Both the position numbers and the translations under genes were made by a program. The notes under the pieces are model-generated. The model saw nothing but the letters and a program-made list of their open reading frames with translations. It searched no databases and was not told where the DNA came from. Shown here piece after piece: positions 24,459-34,533 of a DNA stretch of 64,000 nt. Origin of the DNA: Clostridia bacterium. Lineage in GTDB: Bacteria; Bacillota; Clostridia; Oscillospirales; CAG-272. Where the stretch lies: the NCBI GenBank assembly GCA_017504405.1, contig JAFVRG010000011.1, positions 1 to 64,000 on the forward strand, given 5' to 3'. Within the stretch, counting starts at the first letter, position 1. Each line of letters starts with the position of its first letter.

Positions 24459-25424
24459 ATGTACCGTATTGGCGTAGACCTCGGCGGAACAAACATTGCC
24501 GTAGGTATTGTAGACGAAAACCACAAAATACTCATAAAGGACTCGATACCCACAAACGCAGGGCGTCCCGGTGAAGAAATAGTAGCGGATATGGCATCCC
24601 TGTCGAAAAGGCTTCTGGACAAGCTGGGGCTGACTGCAGATGACATAGAATATGCAGGTATAGCTACCCCGGGTCTTGTAAATTGCGACGAGGGAATTGT
24701 TGAATACGCAAACAACCTCAAATTCATGGATTTCCCGATGGCTAAAATCTATAAAAAGCATCTCCCCGTAAAAGAGGTGTACGTCGCAAACGACGCAAAT
24801 GCTGCGGCGCTGGCGGAAACACTGTGCGGAAAGGCGAAGGGCGCACGCTATGCCGTGATGATAACCCTCGGCACGGGTGTTGGCGGCGGAGTTATTATAG
24901 ACCGCAAGATATACACGGGCTTCAACTTTGCGGGCGCAGAGCTCGGACACACGGTTATTAAGCATAACGGCAGGCTCTGCTCCTGCGGACGACTCGGCTG
25001 CTTTGAGGCATATTGCTCCGCAACCGCTCTGACGAAAATGACAGAGGAAAAGCTGAGCGAGTGCAAAATCAAGGGTATGCCGACAAAAATGACCGAGCTG
25101 TACGAAAAGCACGGCAGGGTTACCGCAAGGACAGCCTTTGACGCAATGAAGATGGGCGACAGGCACGGAAAGGCAGTCGTTGACTCTTTCATCTCCTATC
25201 TCGCCTGCGGCGTTACAAATCTCATAAATATCTTCCAGCCTGAGGTATTTCTCATCGGAGGCGGTGTTTGCAATGAGGGCGATTATCTGATAAAGCCTCT
25301 TGTGGAAATAGTTGACCGTGAGCAGTATTCGAGAAACAGCGATCGGGAAAAGAAGACGAAGATTATGATTGCAGAGTGCGGAAACGATGCGGGAATAGTC
25401 GGTGCAGCAGGACTTGGAATTTAA
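24459..25424 (+). CDS. glk: Glucokinase (ROK family)
   Basis: Phosphorylates glucose with ATP in the cytosol. The 321-residue protein begins MYRIGVDLGGTN, the ATP-binding motif of ROK kinases. It continues with a GTGVGGGVIIDRKIYTG segment, the sugar-binding ELGHTVI and the zinc site CSCGRLGCFEAYCS. It lacks an N-terminal DNA-binding domain, so it is a kinase and not a ROK repressor. I use ATG 24459, with AGGAG upstream, and not the longer in-frame extension. It may also phosphorylate other hexoses; specificity cannot be read from motifs. Confidence 0.93.
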   Translation: MYRIGVDLGGTNIAVGIVDENHKILIKDSIPTNAGRPGEEIVADMASLSKRLLDKLGLTADDIEYAGIATPGLVNCDEGIVEYANNLKFMDFPMAKIYKKHLPVKEVYVANDANAAALAETLCGKAKGARYAVMITLGTGVGGGVIIDRKIYTGFNFAGAELGHTVIKHNGRLCSCGRLGCFEAYCSATALTKMTEEKLSECKIKGMPTKMTELYEKHGRVTARTAFDAMKMGDRHGKAVVDSFISYLACGVTNLINIFQPEVFLIGGGVCNEGDYLIKPLVEIVDREQYSRNSDREKKTKIMIAECGNDAGIVGAAGLGI

Positions 25425-25540
25425 ACACAGCTTTTGCACAATTCGGACAACACACATTTGTTTTATTGTATTTGCCCTTTATATATGAAGAATTTATTAC
25501 CGAAAACTATTTTTATGTTTTTGTTAAAATTCGGATAAAA

Positions 25541-25580
25541 AACAACAGCGGTTCTCACACTTGAACCGCTGTTGTTTTAT
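25541..25580. terminator. Bidirectional terminator between glk and the first polysaccharide operon
   Basis: AACAACAGCGGTTC (25541-25554) pairs with 25563-25576. A-rich and T-rich flanks allow use from both strands. Confidence 0.88.
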
Positions 25581-25583
25581 TTT

Positions 25584-26735
25584 TCAAAGTCCTACTCGGG
25601 AATGAAAATTTGCAATTTTTTCAACCTGTTTACTGTCAATTTTCGCATTCTCCTTAAGCTCCCTTGCGGAACGGGAAATAGCACCTGAGAAAATCAACGA
25701 GAACCATCTGCGCATCTGACAAAAGGGGGTTAGCCATTTGTGTTTTTTAAGTACAGGATACTTGATTTTGAGAATTTCGTACGGCTGAAAAATTCTTTTA
25801 ATAAAATAGGTAAATTTACCCTTTGAAGAGCTGCGCCGTGCGGCAACACTCGCACTCAAATCTCCGTACGTACCGCCTGCCAGCACAAAACGCTCCATTT
25901 CACGTGTAAGCTCGGTGTGCTCTGCACTATCAAACCAAACGAGCATAAGTGCCTTTATATTGACGTAAAAATCAAAAATGCCACATAGCTTCAACAGATC
26001 TGTAAACACAGCATCATTCCACGCAGTTTTCTTTTCAAGGATGTATAGGTCTAAAAGTGCCCGCACACCGCATCCGCCATTTTTAAAATGATATACTATA
26101 TGCGAAATTATATGGAAAAGCAGATATTCGGGAGTCAGCCTATATCTGAACGAGCCTCCATCTCTCTCTGCATAGTCCCAGACTCGCATAAGCACATTAT
26201 CTATATTTTCTATATCCTCAAGGATGTTGAAATGCAGTTCGAGATGCACTCCGCTCGGAGAATAGAGCGATACATCATGATAGGTGCGTACACCCTTGTT
26301 TTCATATTGAAGCTCCTGTTTAATGACAGAAGCAGCACGGGAAACGTCCTCCTCGTGAACCAAAATATCAATGTCACAGCTCGTTCTCATCCACGGCTCG
26401 GGGTACAGGTCACGGATTACTGCGCCCTTTAAGGGAATATAGGGAATGCCGTTTCTTTCAAGCACCTCACATATCGCCGAAAACTCAAAGTTCTGTTGCT
26501 CGTATCTGTAAAAGGCGAGAAACTGTTGCTTTGAGAATTTTTCTGCCGCCGTTTTATCCGTCGGGAACATTCCGTTTTTCTCAAGCGCAATCGAAATTAT
26601 ATGGGAAAGGTCGTGCATCTTTGATAGCTTATACAGCACAATCAACTCGTCAAGGGTCAGCTCACGCCTCATACTGTCAGAAAGCGATTCGCCAAACAGT
26701 GCATCACGCAAAAGCGCAAAAAACAGCTCCTTCAT
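25584..26735 (-). CDS. Nucleotidyltransferase-fold protein (NTP_transf_5 type)
   Basis: The 383-residue protein resembles the uncharacterised nucleotidyltransferase family PF14907. A pol-beta-like active-site region IPLKGAVIRDLYPEP...DIDILV lies around residues 95-125, with the paired aspartates in CDIDILV. Helical domains follow. Family members are found in polysaccharide and antibiotic gene clusters; the reaction is unproven. ATG 26735 is preferred, after GGGGGAAG; upstream in-frame ATG 26747 and TTG 26756 are possible. It is the last gene of the polysaccharide operon, just after capA. Confidence 0.8.
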   Translation of the reverse strand: MKELFFALLRDALFGESLSDSMRRELTLDELIVLYKLSKMHDLSHIISIALEKNGMFPTDKTAAEKFSKQQFLAFYRYEQQNFEFSAICEVLERNGIPYIPLKGAVIRDLYPEPWMRTSCDIDILVHEEDVSRAASVIKQELQYENKGVRTYHDVSLYSPSGVHLELHFNILEDIENIDNVLMRVWDYAERDGGSFRYRLTPEYLLFHIISHIVYHFKNGGCGVRALLDLYILEKKTAWNDAVFTDLLKLCGIFDFYVNIKALMLVWFDSAEHTELTREMERFVLAGGTYGDLSASVAARRSSSKGKFTYFIKRIFQPYEILKIKYPVLKKHKWLTPFCQMRRWFSLIFSGAISRSARELKENAKIDSKQVEKIANFHSRVGL

Positions 26736-26752
26736 TTCTTCCCCCATAAAAA

Positions 26753-27889
26753 TCAATATATTAAATCACCCTTCAAGGCTGCTATCAGCAGCTCTCTATG
26801 AGCCTCACACTCAACAAAATTCCTGATTTCCGTCTTCCTGCCGATTCCGTATTTGCGTTTCAGAAGCCACCGCTCATATCTGTGTCCCGATAGCTTATTT
26901 ATAACCTTGAAAAGGAATGTGCGCTTAATTCCGGAAAACGAGAACAGATACTTATTCAGCTCCTCGCTCGCAAATTTAGCATATCTTTCCTTTATAAAGC
27001 CGTCTTCCTTAATCTGCTCGCCTCGCTCTGCAAAGGCAGACATAATTTCCTTTGCCCTTTCAGGCTCTGCGAGCCTTACTCCGCATCCTGCTTTAACTAA
27101 CGGGATATAACCGATTTCAAATCCGTCGGTTATACTTATGAGCAGCGAGGTTTGCCAGCATTCAAGCTCTGAGCGGTCAAACAAAAAGTTGCCCTGTCCG
27201 TATACAATACGGCTGCCGTTATATTTCTCCTCACAGCCGATACAGTGAGAATGCTGACAAACAACGAGGTCAGCCCCGTTATCTGCTATCGCACGGCAGG
27301 TTTTCTGCAACATCGGCGAAGGGTAACGGTAATGCTCCTTGCCCCCATGATATAAAACGATTAAATAATCGCACCTGTCACGCAAGGCTGATATATCACG
27401 AATTGACTGAATAGGGTCAAAGGGGTTAGCTCCGCACAATCCCTCATCAGCTATTGAAAATTCGTGCTCGGCACAGGCGTAAACGCCTATTCTTTTGCCG
27501 TCACATTCAAAAACATACGGCGCTCTCGCCTCACCACAATCAGCCCCTGCACCAACGCAGTCAATGCCTGCGTTTTTCAGGGTATCGAGCGTTGATTTAA
27601 GCCCCTCTGCGCCCTGGTCAAGAATATGGTTGTTCGCAAGCGTGAAAAGTCCGACACCGACAGCCTCATAACCCTTTACAGTATCGGTGGGGGCTATCAG
27701 GTTCGGTCCGCATTTTATGATAGGCTCTGCCCTATCCGAGAGAGGTGTTTCAAGGTTGAAAATGCTGAAATCCGCCTCTGTCAGAACAGCCGTCAGCTCA
27801 GCACCGAAAAGCGCAGAGGTATCCTTGGCTCTGAAATATTCAAAATTACTCTCTGTGGGAACGAAATCCGCACCAATAAGTATATTCAT
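26753..27889 (-). CDS. CapA-family metallophosphatase-like protein
   Basis: The 378-residue protein has the CapA (poly-gamma-glutamate synthesis) fold: MNILIGADFVP, SIFNLETPLSD, FTLANNHILDQG, YLIVLYHGGKEHY and VVCQHSHCIG carry the metal ligands. CapA proteins act in export or modification of surface polymers. There is no clear signal peptide, so it may be cytoplasmic, which fits CapA-like enzymes in exopolysaccharide clusters. It follows the TupA-like gene by 12 bases in the same operon. No capB or capC is present, so poly-glutamate synthesis is not implied. Confidence 0.87.
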   Translation of the reverse strand: MNILIGADFVPTESNFEYFRAKDTSALFGAELTAVLTEADFSIFNLETPLSDRAEPIIKCGPNLIAPTDTVKGYEAVGVGLFTLANNHILDQGAEGLKSTLDTLKNAGIDCVGAGADCGEARAPYVFECDGKRIGVYACAEHEFSIADEGLCGANPFDPIQSIRDISALRDRCDYLIVLYHGGKEHYRYPSPMLQKTCRAIADNGADLVVCQHSHCIGCEEKYNGSRIVYGQGNFLFDRSELECWQTSLLISITDGFEIGYIPLVKAGCGVRLAEPERAKEIMSAFAERGEQIKEDGFIKERYAKFASEELNKYLFSFSGIKRTFLFKVINKLSGHRYERWLLKRKYGIGRKTEIRNFVECEAHRELLIAALKGDLIY

Positions 27890-27901
27890 AATCTCGCCTT
27901 T

Positions 27902-28852
27902 CTATTGTTTTTCGGGCAAAATCAGCCAATCTCCAAGTGTTTTATCCCACTGTTCGGGATAAAAGGGCTCTAATCCTGAGGCGTGGAAAAAGGTTAGCTC
28001 TCCAAAATAGATTTTACCGCCTACATCGTAAAAATCAACACGAACGTGAGGAAATCCCGTTGACAGCCGTTCTGCCAATTCAATCATCTTATCCATTGAA
28101 GACGGGATATAAATATCACGGCTATGATCGGGCAAAAAGGTTCCTCCGTACATAGGCATAAGCTTCTTGTTTTTATCGTAATAGTTTGCGTGGTGATCCG
28201 TGAACCTGTCAAAATCTATTTTGAAAAACTTACATTCACCGTTAAAGCAGAATAGCTTATAATCGTGTAAATCATCGCCCTCTGCACGTTCAACGCCTTC
28301 GGTGCGGTCGGTTATGTATTCCTCTGCAATAATTCTCGGTTTTAAATCCTTATAAATCCACTCGCGTCCGTACCAATAGAAGTTTTTACGCAGCTTTTTG
28401 TTAAGCTTTTTCTTCGCTTTTTCAACGTCAAAAGAGTTCTTATCCTTACAAACGACGGCGCTTCCGGAATCATGAGTGCATTTCAAAACAAAGCTATCCG
28501 GCAGGGCGTCAAAATCGATATCCGAAACCTTATCCCATACCCCTATTGTCGGTATCACATACTCTTCACCGATTTTTTCTGCAATATAATTTTTAACCTC
28601 ATACTTGTCCACAAGCTTACGGTATTCGGGATTGCGATTATATAGCTTCAGCCAATTAAGTTTTTCATTAAAGGTAACGGGATTTTTTAAATTAAGCTTT
28701 TTTCCAAAATGCGCTCTGTACGCATATTTCAAAAACGCACGGTCCGAAAGAAGCCTTAACATTCCGCTATCATTCAGCCGTCTGAAAAGGGCAGTTCTGA
28801 TTTTAGACCTGTCATTTTTTAAAAGGCGGAAAAACGTCTTTACACTTCTCAT
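27902..28852 (-). CDS. TupA-like ATP-grasp protein
   Basis: The 316-residue protein matches the TupA-like ATP-grasp family (PF14305 type). Visible motifs are FNEKLNWLKLY, KYEVKNYIAEKIGEEYVIPTIG, FVLKCTHDSGS and the late VRVDFYDVGGKIYFGELTFFHASG. Such proteins occur in surface-polysaccharide clusters and probably form an amide or other acyl bond on a sugar, as proposed for teichuronopeptides. Its start overlaps the stop of the preceding gene by one base (TAATG), so translation is coupled. Confidence 0.88.
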   Translation of the reverse strand: MRSVKTFFRLLKNDRSKIRTALFRRLNDSGMLRLLSDRAFLKYAYRAHFGKKLNLKNPVTFNEKLNWLKLYNRNPEYRKLVDKYEVKNYIAEKIGEEYVIPTIGVWDKVSDIDFDALPDSFVLKCTHDSGSAVVCKDKNSFDVEKAKKKLNKKLRKNFYWYGREWIYKDLKPRIIAEEYITDRTEGVERAEGDDLHDYKLFCFNGECKFFKIDFDRFTDHHANYYDKNKKLMPMYGGTFLPDHSRDIYIPSSMDKMIELAERLSTGFPHVRVDFYDVGGKIYFGELTFFHASGLEPFYPEQWDKTLGDWLILPEKQ

Positions 28853-30084
28853 TATTTCAACTCCTCCGTCGGTGTGAGCAAACGTTCCTCTTTTACTTTA
28901 AATTCAAGCATACATACTATCAAAATAATCATCATCTGGAAGAAGAAACCATTGTATGTCACAGCTCCAAAATCAAAGATTAATATACATATAATCATTC
29001 CCAAGAGGAAATTTTTATCAAGAGAATATCTGAGCCTCACAATCCTGACAATGGATACCGCAAAAAAGCTGTAATAAAGCAAAAATCCGACTAATCCGTG
29101 ATTGCAGAGGAGCTCTGTGAAGTTGCTGTGAGAATAAGTGCCGAAGCCCGCTATTGAGGTAAATGCGTCCAAGCCGTGACCGAATACCGGCCTTTGCTCC
29201 CACAGCTCAATTGCCGCTCGCCTCATTTTCTCTCGTTCCATAGTGCTGAAATCCGCAGAGTCTGCACCGCCGAAATAATAGGAAAGCATTTCCTCAAATC
29301 TTACTCCTATCGTTTCGTAGAAAAACTGTATCTTTGTAAGCATAAAATACAATGCCGTTGCAATGCACACCGCTATAACAGTGTACTTGATATAATGGCG
29401 TTTGCCGTTTTTGTCCTTGTTCATAACGAGCATAATGTAGAGGAGTAGCAGAGGGATGAGGAAAAACTTTCTTCCCGCTGAAAGAACGAGAGTCAGCATT
29501 TGCAAAATGAACACAACTAAAAACGTTATACGCTTTTTCTTATCCTTGAACCTGATTATGAAATAAACCGATATACAAGCCGCAAACATGTATATAGACG
29601 CAAACGTGTTTGCGTTGCCGGTCAGGGTTTGTCCCAGACGCTCGCCTGTATCTGAAAAGAAGAAGGAATCAGTCAGCAAAAGATATAAAAGCAATACAAA
29701 CGAGCCAACCTCTGAAAGAACAAACAGCCAATCTATATATCTTTGCTTATTGATTATCGAAAAGAGTGAAAACGCAAATACAATGACTATAACAAGGTTA
29801 TAAACACTGTTAAATATCGAAGCCACATCGTCAAGGAACAGGCAGGATATAAGAGCCATAAAGGTAAAGGCGGCATACCAGATAAGATAAGAATTTATCT
29901 TAAACCGCTTGTTTACGATGATAAGCAAAAACGCCAATAACGCAGACAAGTATAGAAAAACCGACTGTACGTAAGGAATTATAAATCCAACGTACGTAAA
30001 CAGAAAATAAATGCACAAGGATATTATCGCAAATCTGTTTATTTTTCTCTCCTTAGACAGCTCACGCAGCTCATCTCTTAACAT
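28852..30084 (-). CDS. O-antigen polymerase/ligase-like membrane protein (Wzy/WaaL type)
   Basis: The 410-residue protein has ten to twelve predicted membrane spans. A large outside loop contains the Wzy_C signature GHGLDAF...SHSNFTELLCNHGLVGFLLY. It probably polymerises lipid-linked repeat units, or ligates the finished glycan, on the outer face of the membrane. It is the only polymerase-like gene in this operon and is coupled to the TupA-like gene. No Wzx flippase is present in the same operon. Confidence 0.85.
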   Translation of the reverse strand: MLRDELRELSKERKINRFAIISLCIYFLFTYVGFIIPYVQSVFLYLSALLAFLLIIVNKRFKINSYLIWYAAFTFMALISCLFLDDVASIFNSVYNLVIVIVFAFSLFSIINKQRYIDWLFVLSEVGSFVLLLYLLLTDSFFFSDTGERLGQTLTGNANTFASIYMFAACISVYFIIRFKDKKKRITFLVVFILQMLTLVLSAGRKFFLIPLLLLYIMLVMNKDKNGKRHYIKYTVIAVCIATALYFMLTKIQFFYETIGVRFEEMLSYYFGGADSADFSTMEREKMRRAAIELWEQRPVFGHGLDAFTSIAGFGTYSHSNFTELLCNHGLVGFLLYYSFFAVSIVRIVRLRYSLDKNFLLGMIICILIFDFGAVTYNGFFFQMMIILIVCMLEFKVKEERLLTPTEELK

Positions 30085-30122
30085 ATTACTCCTCCTTTCT
30101 TAGTTTTATTGTTGTTTTAGCG

Positions 30123-31202
30123 TTATAACAGAGACGTGAGGTATTCTTCCCACATATCTATGATTTTGCTTGGAGCGAAACGCAAAACTACCTCTTTTGC
30201 CCTCTCGCCGCAAGTCTTCGCAAGGGTGGAATCGTCAGCAAATTTTTGCATCGCAAGAGCGATAGCCTCGCAGTCTCCCATAGGAGCAAGCAAGCCGTTC
30301 ACTCCGTCCTCTATCAGCAGGCGTGCTCCGCCGGGTGTATGGTCGGTTGAAACGCAGGGTAGCCCTGTCGCCATTGCCTCCAACAATGCGTTGGAAATTC
30401 CCTCATAATCCGAGGTTATCAAAAACATTCCGTCACGGCATATATCCGCCATAGGAGTTGTAGTAACACCCATAAGCTGTACCTTATCGGAAATTCCGAG
30501 CTCAGCGCACCATTTTATTATGTTTTCCCCGTCGGGACCGTCACCGTACAGCCTGAGCGTATATTCGGGATTTTCCTCTGCGAAAACCGAAAACGCTTTG
30601 AGCATTACGTCATATCTTTTCTGGTTATTGTGTAATCTTCCAACAGAGACGACGGTTTTTTCCCGCTCCTCATAGGGAATTTGCTCTATCTTCTCATTGA
30701 CGAAGATAGGGTTTGGGATTACCCTCGATTTTTTGCAAAGTCTTTCCGAGTAATACTGCATTGCGCCCTCGGTCTGAAAAACTCCGCCGTCATTTTTATT
30801 TATAATTCGGAACAGTAACCTCTCAACCACCCCATTGTAGGTGCGTGAGGGATCACCTCTCTCAGACATTACAGACGGTATTTTAAGAGAGCGTCCGACA
30901 AGCCTTGCCATTGCGTTGGGATAGAGCGCAAAGCCGACAATAATATCTGCCCTCATCTCTTTTGCGATTTTTTTCAGCTTAGAAAGCTGCTTGAACCTGC
31001 GAAGCCCGCGCATCCCATCCGAAGCTCCCGCATCGTACACCTTGATTTTATCCGAAACAGGTCGCACATTGCCAACGCATGCCGTATTTATGTTGGCAAT
31101 TGACACCGTGTGTCCTCGCTCTGCAAGCGACTCTGCCACAAATATCAGCATCTTCTCCGCTCCGCCATAGCCAAGTCCTGCGGTTATAAACAAAATTCTC
31201 AT
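30123..31202 (-). CDS. Glycosyltransferase family 4 (GT-B)
   Basis: The 359-residue cytosolic or membrane-associated enzyme begins MRILFITAGLGYGGAEKM, a typical GT4 start. It has VVSVGRLHNNQKRYDVMLKAF in the nucleotide-sugar domain and the E-x7-E motif in SDYEGISNALLEAMATGLP. It is one of four glycosyltransferases in this operon building the repeat unit. The sugar donor cannot be told. Confidence 0.92.
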   Translation of the reverse strand: MRILFITAGLGYGGAEKMLIFVAESLAERGHTVSIANINTACVGNVRPVSDKIKVYDAGASDGMRGLRRFKQLSKLKKIAKEMRADIIVGFALYPNAMARLVGRSLKIPSVMSERGDPSRTYNGVVERLLFRIINKNDGGVFQTEGAMQYYSERLCKKSRVIPNPIFVNEKIEQIPYEEREKTVVSVGRLHNNQKRYDVMLKAFSVFAEENPEYTLRLYGDGPDGENIIKWCAELGISDKVQLMGVTTTPMADICRDGMFLITSDYEGISNALLEAMATGLPCVSTDHTPGGARLLIEDGVNGLLAPMGDCEAIALAMQKFADDSTLAKTCGERAKEVVLRFAPSKIIDMWEEYLTSLL

Positions 31203-31214
31203 AAATCTCCACTG

Positions 31215-32123
31215 TCAGAAAACCGTTGAGCCAAAATGCTTATACATTCCGGTTACGGTTGAAAATTTGATTTTTTTCTGCTTATTGTTTTTAAGTATTT
31301 CTGCCACAATTGTTTTTGCCGTTGCCTTTGCGCTCGGGCTACTTGCAATATGCCTTGATATACGTCGGCGGTAACCGAGCCACAGTATAGGCGCAAGGAT
31401 TTTGGGGTACAAAAGGCGCTTTGTAGCATACGGCACGGCTATTGCACGTGCCTTTACGTCAAATGAGGTCTCGCTGTTCCCTGACCATTTATTTATCCTC
31501 GGTTTATGGATTATAGAAATTTCGGGGTCGTATACGTTGAAAAATCCGTTGTCTATTGCCCGTATTGAGGGTAGATATTCCTCAGCGCCATATATTACGT
31601 TAAGACACAACGGCGATGTAAAGCAGCTGTGCCTTAAAAAATGGGAGCCACCGAGGAAGAAAAACGCCATCAGCTTACCCTCACACGGGATGTCTGTCAT
31701 AACGTCCATTCGTTCATCGCCGAATATTTCATCGTGAATATGCGTTGTCAGCGATGCTACTCTTGGATGTCCGTCAAGGTAGCTGACGGTATCGGAAAAG
31801 AACGTATCCCGACAATTTTCCGATATAATTGCATCGTCGTCAAGAAAGTAAACGTACTCCCCTCTCGCCCTGTCAAAGGCGACGGCTCTTCCACCGCCGA
31901 CACCGAGGTTTTTTTCCTGTCGGCTATAAACAACGTCATACTCGGTTTTTGCCATAAGCTCGAGCACTACGCTCTCGGTATTATCGGTTGAGGCGTTGTC
32001 TATTATTACAAATTCGGTTTTCTCGGGAAGCTTGCAGTCAAGACAGCTGTCAATCGCCTCTCTTAACTGCTCGCTCCTGTTCATAGTGAGGACGGCAACC
32101 GTCAATTTGTATTCATAAATCAT
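31215..32123 (-). CDS. Glycosyltransferase family 2 (GT-A)
   Basis: The 302-residue protein has the GT2 catalytic domain at its N-terminus: LTVAVLTMNRSEQL, FVIIDNASTDNT and the metal-binding DxD in VYFLDDDA. The C-terminal third is basic and may bind the membrane. It lies between two GT4 genes with short spacers in the polysaccharide operon. Confidence 0.9.
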   Translation of the reverse strand: MIYEYKLTVAVLTMNRSEQLREAIDSCLDCKLPEKTEFVIIDNASTDNTESVVLELMAKTEYDVVYSRQEKNLGVGGGRAVAFDRARGEYVYFLDDDAIISENCRDTFFSDTVSYLDGHPRVASLTTHIHDEIFGDERMDVMTDIPCEGKLMAFFFLGGSHFLRHSCFTSPLCLNVIYGAEEYLPSIRAIDNGFFNVYDPEISIIHKPRINKWSGNSETSFDVKARAIAVPYATKRLLYPKILAPILWLGYRRRISRHIASSPSAKATAKTIVAEILKNNKQKKIKFSTVTGMYKHFGSTVF

Positions 32124-32138
32124 ACCTCACCTCCGAAT

Positions 32139-33191
32139 TTATTTAATCAAAGCCTCGTATATAGGCAAAATTCTATTGAAAAATGCACTCTCTGTATAGA
32201 GCATTTTCACTCTGTCAACAGCTTTTTTTGAAATTTGTTCACGCACACTCTGCTCACTCATAAGAGAGAGCGCTCCATTTATGCCGCAAACGTCGCCGAC
32301 GGCAACGATATTACCTGCGCCTTCTGCCAGCATGGACGCGTTTGCCCCCACGTCGGTAGCAATAGCAGGAAGTCCTCTCGCCATGCTCTCAAGCAGCGAA
32401 AGCGAAAAACCCTCGCTGTGTGACGGAAAGAGGAACAAATCCGCTCCGTCCATTCGCTCAATTACCTCCTCGTGAGAAAGTCTGCCGAGCAGATGGACGT
32501 TTGTGGGAAATTCATTTGGAGCTTCACCCTCTGAAAGCTCGCCTGCAAGCTCAAAGACAATATCGGGGTGGTAATTTGCCACCGAAATTAATTCCTTTAT
32601 TCCCTTATCAGCCGTCAGACGTCCGACAAAAAAGACCTTTTCAATTTTTTCGTTAACCTTTTTGTGTTCGGAAATTACCGCACCGTCATCAATGAAATTC
32701 GGAATTATTTCGCTGTGCACGGAAAAATTATCCATTAGGTATTTTTGGCTGCTTTCATTCAGCACAAGGCACTTATCGGTTATTTTCAAAATGCGTTTGA
32801 GGTAGTGGCGCACCAAAAAGCCCTTAACCCAAAATTCAACGTCACAGTGAAAATGAAGGATTATAGGTATATTTTTCTTTTTGAGGGCGCGTGCGCAGAA
32901 ATAGTCCCGTATTATTCCGAATTTTCCTATGCTGGTATTAATGTGCGCCGCAGAATACTCCTTATCGCTAAGGTGTGAGGAAAGCTGGTTCATAATTGAG
33001 CGAGTTCTCTTTATTTCATCAAAAAGAGAAATGCCCGCCGTCAGATTTTCAGCCCGCTTGCCAACCGTCTGCGTATTTACTATGTCACATTCTAATCCAC
33101 GAACGTCTGTGCCACGAAGGAATGCGTCTGTCCATACGGCAATTCCGCCGTTTGAAATATTCGTTTTTGGAGATACGAGTAAGATTTTCAT
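32139..33191 (-). CDS. Glycosyltransferase family 4 (GT-B)
   Basis: The 350-residue protein starts MKILLVSPKTNISNGGIAVW. It has VFFVGRLTADKGIKELI and the E-x7-E motif in SHSEGFSLSLLESMARGLPAIATD. It is clearly a retaining GT4 enzyme. It is 15 bases upstream of the GT2 gene in the same transcript. Donor and acceptor are unknown. Confidence 0.92.
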   Translation of the reverse strand: MKILLVSPKTNISNGGIAVWTDAFLRGTDVRGLECDIVNTQTVGKRAENLTAGISLFDEIKRTRSIMNQLSSHLSDKEYSAAHINTSIGKFGIIRDYFCARALKKKNIPIILHFHCDVEFWVKGFLVRHYLKRILKITDKCLVLNESSQKYLMDNFSVHSEIIPNFIDDGAVISEHKKVNEKIEKVFFVGRLTADKGIKELISVANYHPDIVFELAGELSEGEAPNEFPTNVHLLGRLSHEEVIERMDGADLFLFPSHSEGFSLSLLESMARGLPAIATDVGANASMLAEGAGNIVAVGDVCGINGALSLMSEQSVREQISKKAVDRVKMLYTESAFFNRILPIYEALIK

Positions 33192-33232
33192 TCATCCCTC
33201 CGAAAAGATTATTGCTCAGCTGTCTTTTCCCC

Positions 33233-34483
33233 TTATTTTTCCTTGCCTGCTACAGCCGTAATTATTTTTATGTTTTTCTCGACATTTACCGCCTTAGAAG
33301 AATTTTTATGAATATACTCTCGGGCAGTGCATTTGAGATTTTCTCTGTTCTTAAAGCAATCCTCGATTGCCTCTGTCAGAGCGTCAACGCTCTCGGGCTC
33401 GACACATACACCCGCCCCTGCCTTCTCAATAATACGGGCAAGCTCGCTATCGGTATCAAAGGATGCGATTATCGGTGTATTGCAAGCCATAATGCTCCAG
33501 GTTTTGCTCGGCATACCGGCATTTCCCACACCATTTTTACAGGTAATGATGGCAACGTCGCCAAGACTGTAAACCTCGCCGACTCTCTCCTGAGGAAGAT
33601 AGGGATTAACCGTGACGTTTTCAAGCGACGATGCCTTTATTCGCTCAACCGCTGAGTCAAAGCCTGCGCCGCCGCCGAATATTACGAAGTGAATGTCGCT
33701 GTTCTCCCTGAAATGCTCCGCCGCATCTATAACGATTTCTGCGCCCTGCGATGCTCCGAAATTTCCCGCGTAGAGAACAATAAATTTGTTCCTGTCAATA
33801 CCAAACTCATCAAAAACAGGATTTTTTTCTCTGGAAATCGGAGAGACCGCACCGTCATCTATCCAGTTGGATACGATTTCTATTTTCTCCTCGGGAACGC
33901 CCTTCTCCATTATATTCTGCTTGAAGCTTTCGCTGATAACGATTATCTTATCGGCGTTCTTATATGTATAATTCTCGATTTTGCGCCCTATTTTCCAAAG
34001 GATACCGCCCTTTTTGGCAAGGTTTGTGGTTACGAGCGAATCGGGAAATATATCCTGCAAATTATACACAAACGGCACGTGCCTTTTGTATTTTTTAGAT
34101 AGCTTTTTCGCCACCATAGCACTCAGCATTCCCTGAGTCGGGGGTGTGCTGATGCAGTAGACGAGGTCTATATCCTTTTCTTTTATGCCCTTAAAATATT
34201 CCTTGATGTTGCAAAGCATATACCGAAGGGCACGCATAATGGGGTTTTTACCCTCGGAAAACATTGAGAAACGGTGTATTATTATGTGTCCGTCACGGCG
34301 CTCCTCATATTTCTTTTTCTTATACTCACGACGTATTTGCTTGGTTACTCCACGTGTGGGGGTGGGGGCATAGTTGACAGACACTATTCCGTTTTTTGCA
34401 TATCCCTCTTCCAAATCGTCATCGAGATGTGAGTCCGAAGTGTTTTCGGGAAAATAATATCCGTGTAAACGTAAAATTCTCAT
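33233..34483 (-). CDS. Glycosyltransferase family 4, WbuB-like
   Basis: The 416-residue protein begins MRILRLHGYYFPENTSDSH, a start I associate with WbuB-like N-acetyl-hexosamine (L-fucosaminyl) transferases. It has FIVLYAGNFGASQGAEIVIDAA and a GMPSKTWSIMACNTPIIAS region in place of the common E-x7-E. It follows the phosphoglycosyl transferase gene, so it may add the second sugar. The L-FucNAc donor could come from the capsule cluster at 52314-56758; that link is inference. Confidence 0.88.
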   Translation of the reverse strand: MRILRLHGYYFPENTSDSHLDDDLEEGYAKNGIVSVNYAPTPTRGVTKQIRREYKKKKYEERRDGHIIIHRFSMFSEGKNPIMRALRYMLCNIKEYFKGIKEKDIDLVYCISTPPTQGMLSAMVAKKLSKKYKRHVPFVYNLQDIFPDSLVTTNLAKKGGILWKIGRKIENYTYKNADKIIVISESFKQNIMEKGVPEEKIEIVSNWIDDGAVSPISREKNPVFDEFGIDRNKFIVLYAGNFGASQGAEIVIDAAEHFRENSDIHFVIFGGGAGFDSAVERIKASSLENVTVNPYLPQERVGEVYSLGDVAIITCKNGVGNAGMPSKTWSIMACNTPIIASFDTDSELARIIEKAGAGVCVEPESVDALTEAIEDCFKNRENLKCTAREYIHKNSSKAVNVEKNIKIITAVAGKEK

Positions 34484-34533
34484 AATTGCCCCTGTATAGA
34501 AAGGGAATTTCTCCCTGTTTTTTCAAATGACTG

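Noticed and set aside
26753..27889. Poly-gamma-glutamate capsule synthesis
   Set aside because: Only a CapA-like gene is present; capB and capC, needed for synthesis, are absent.
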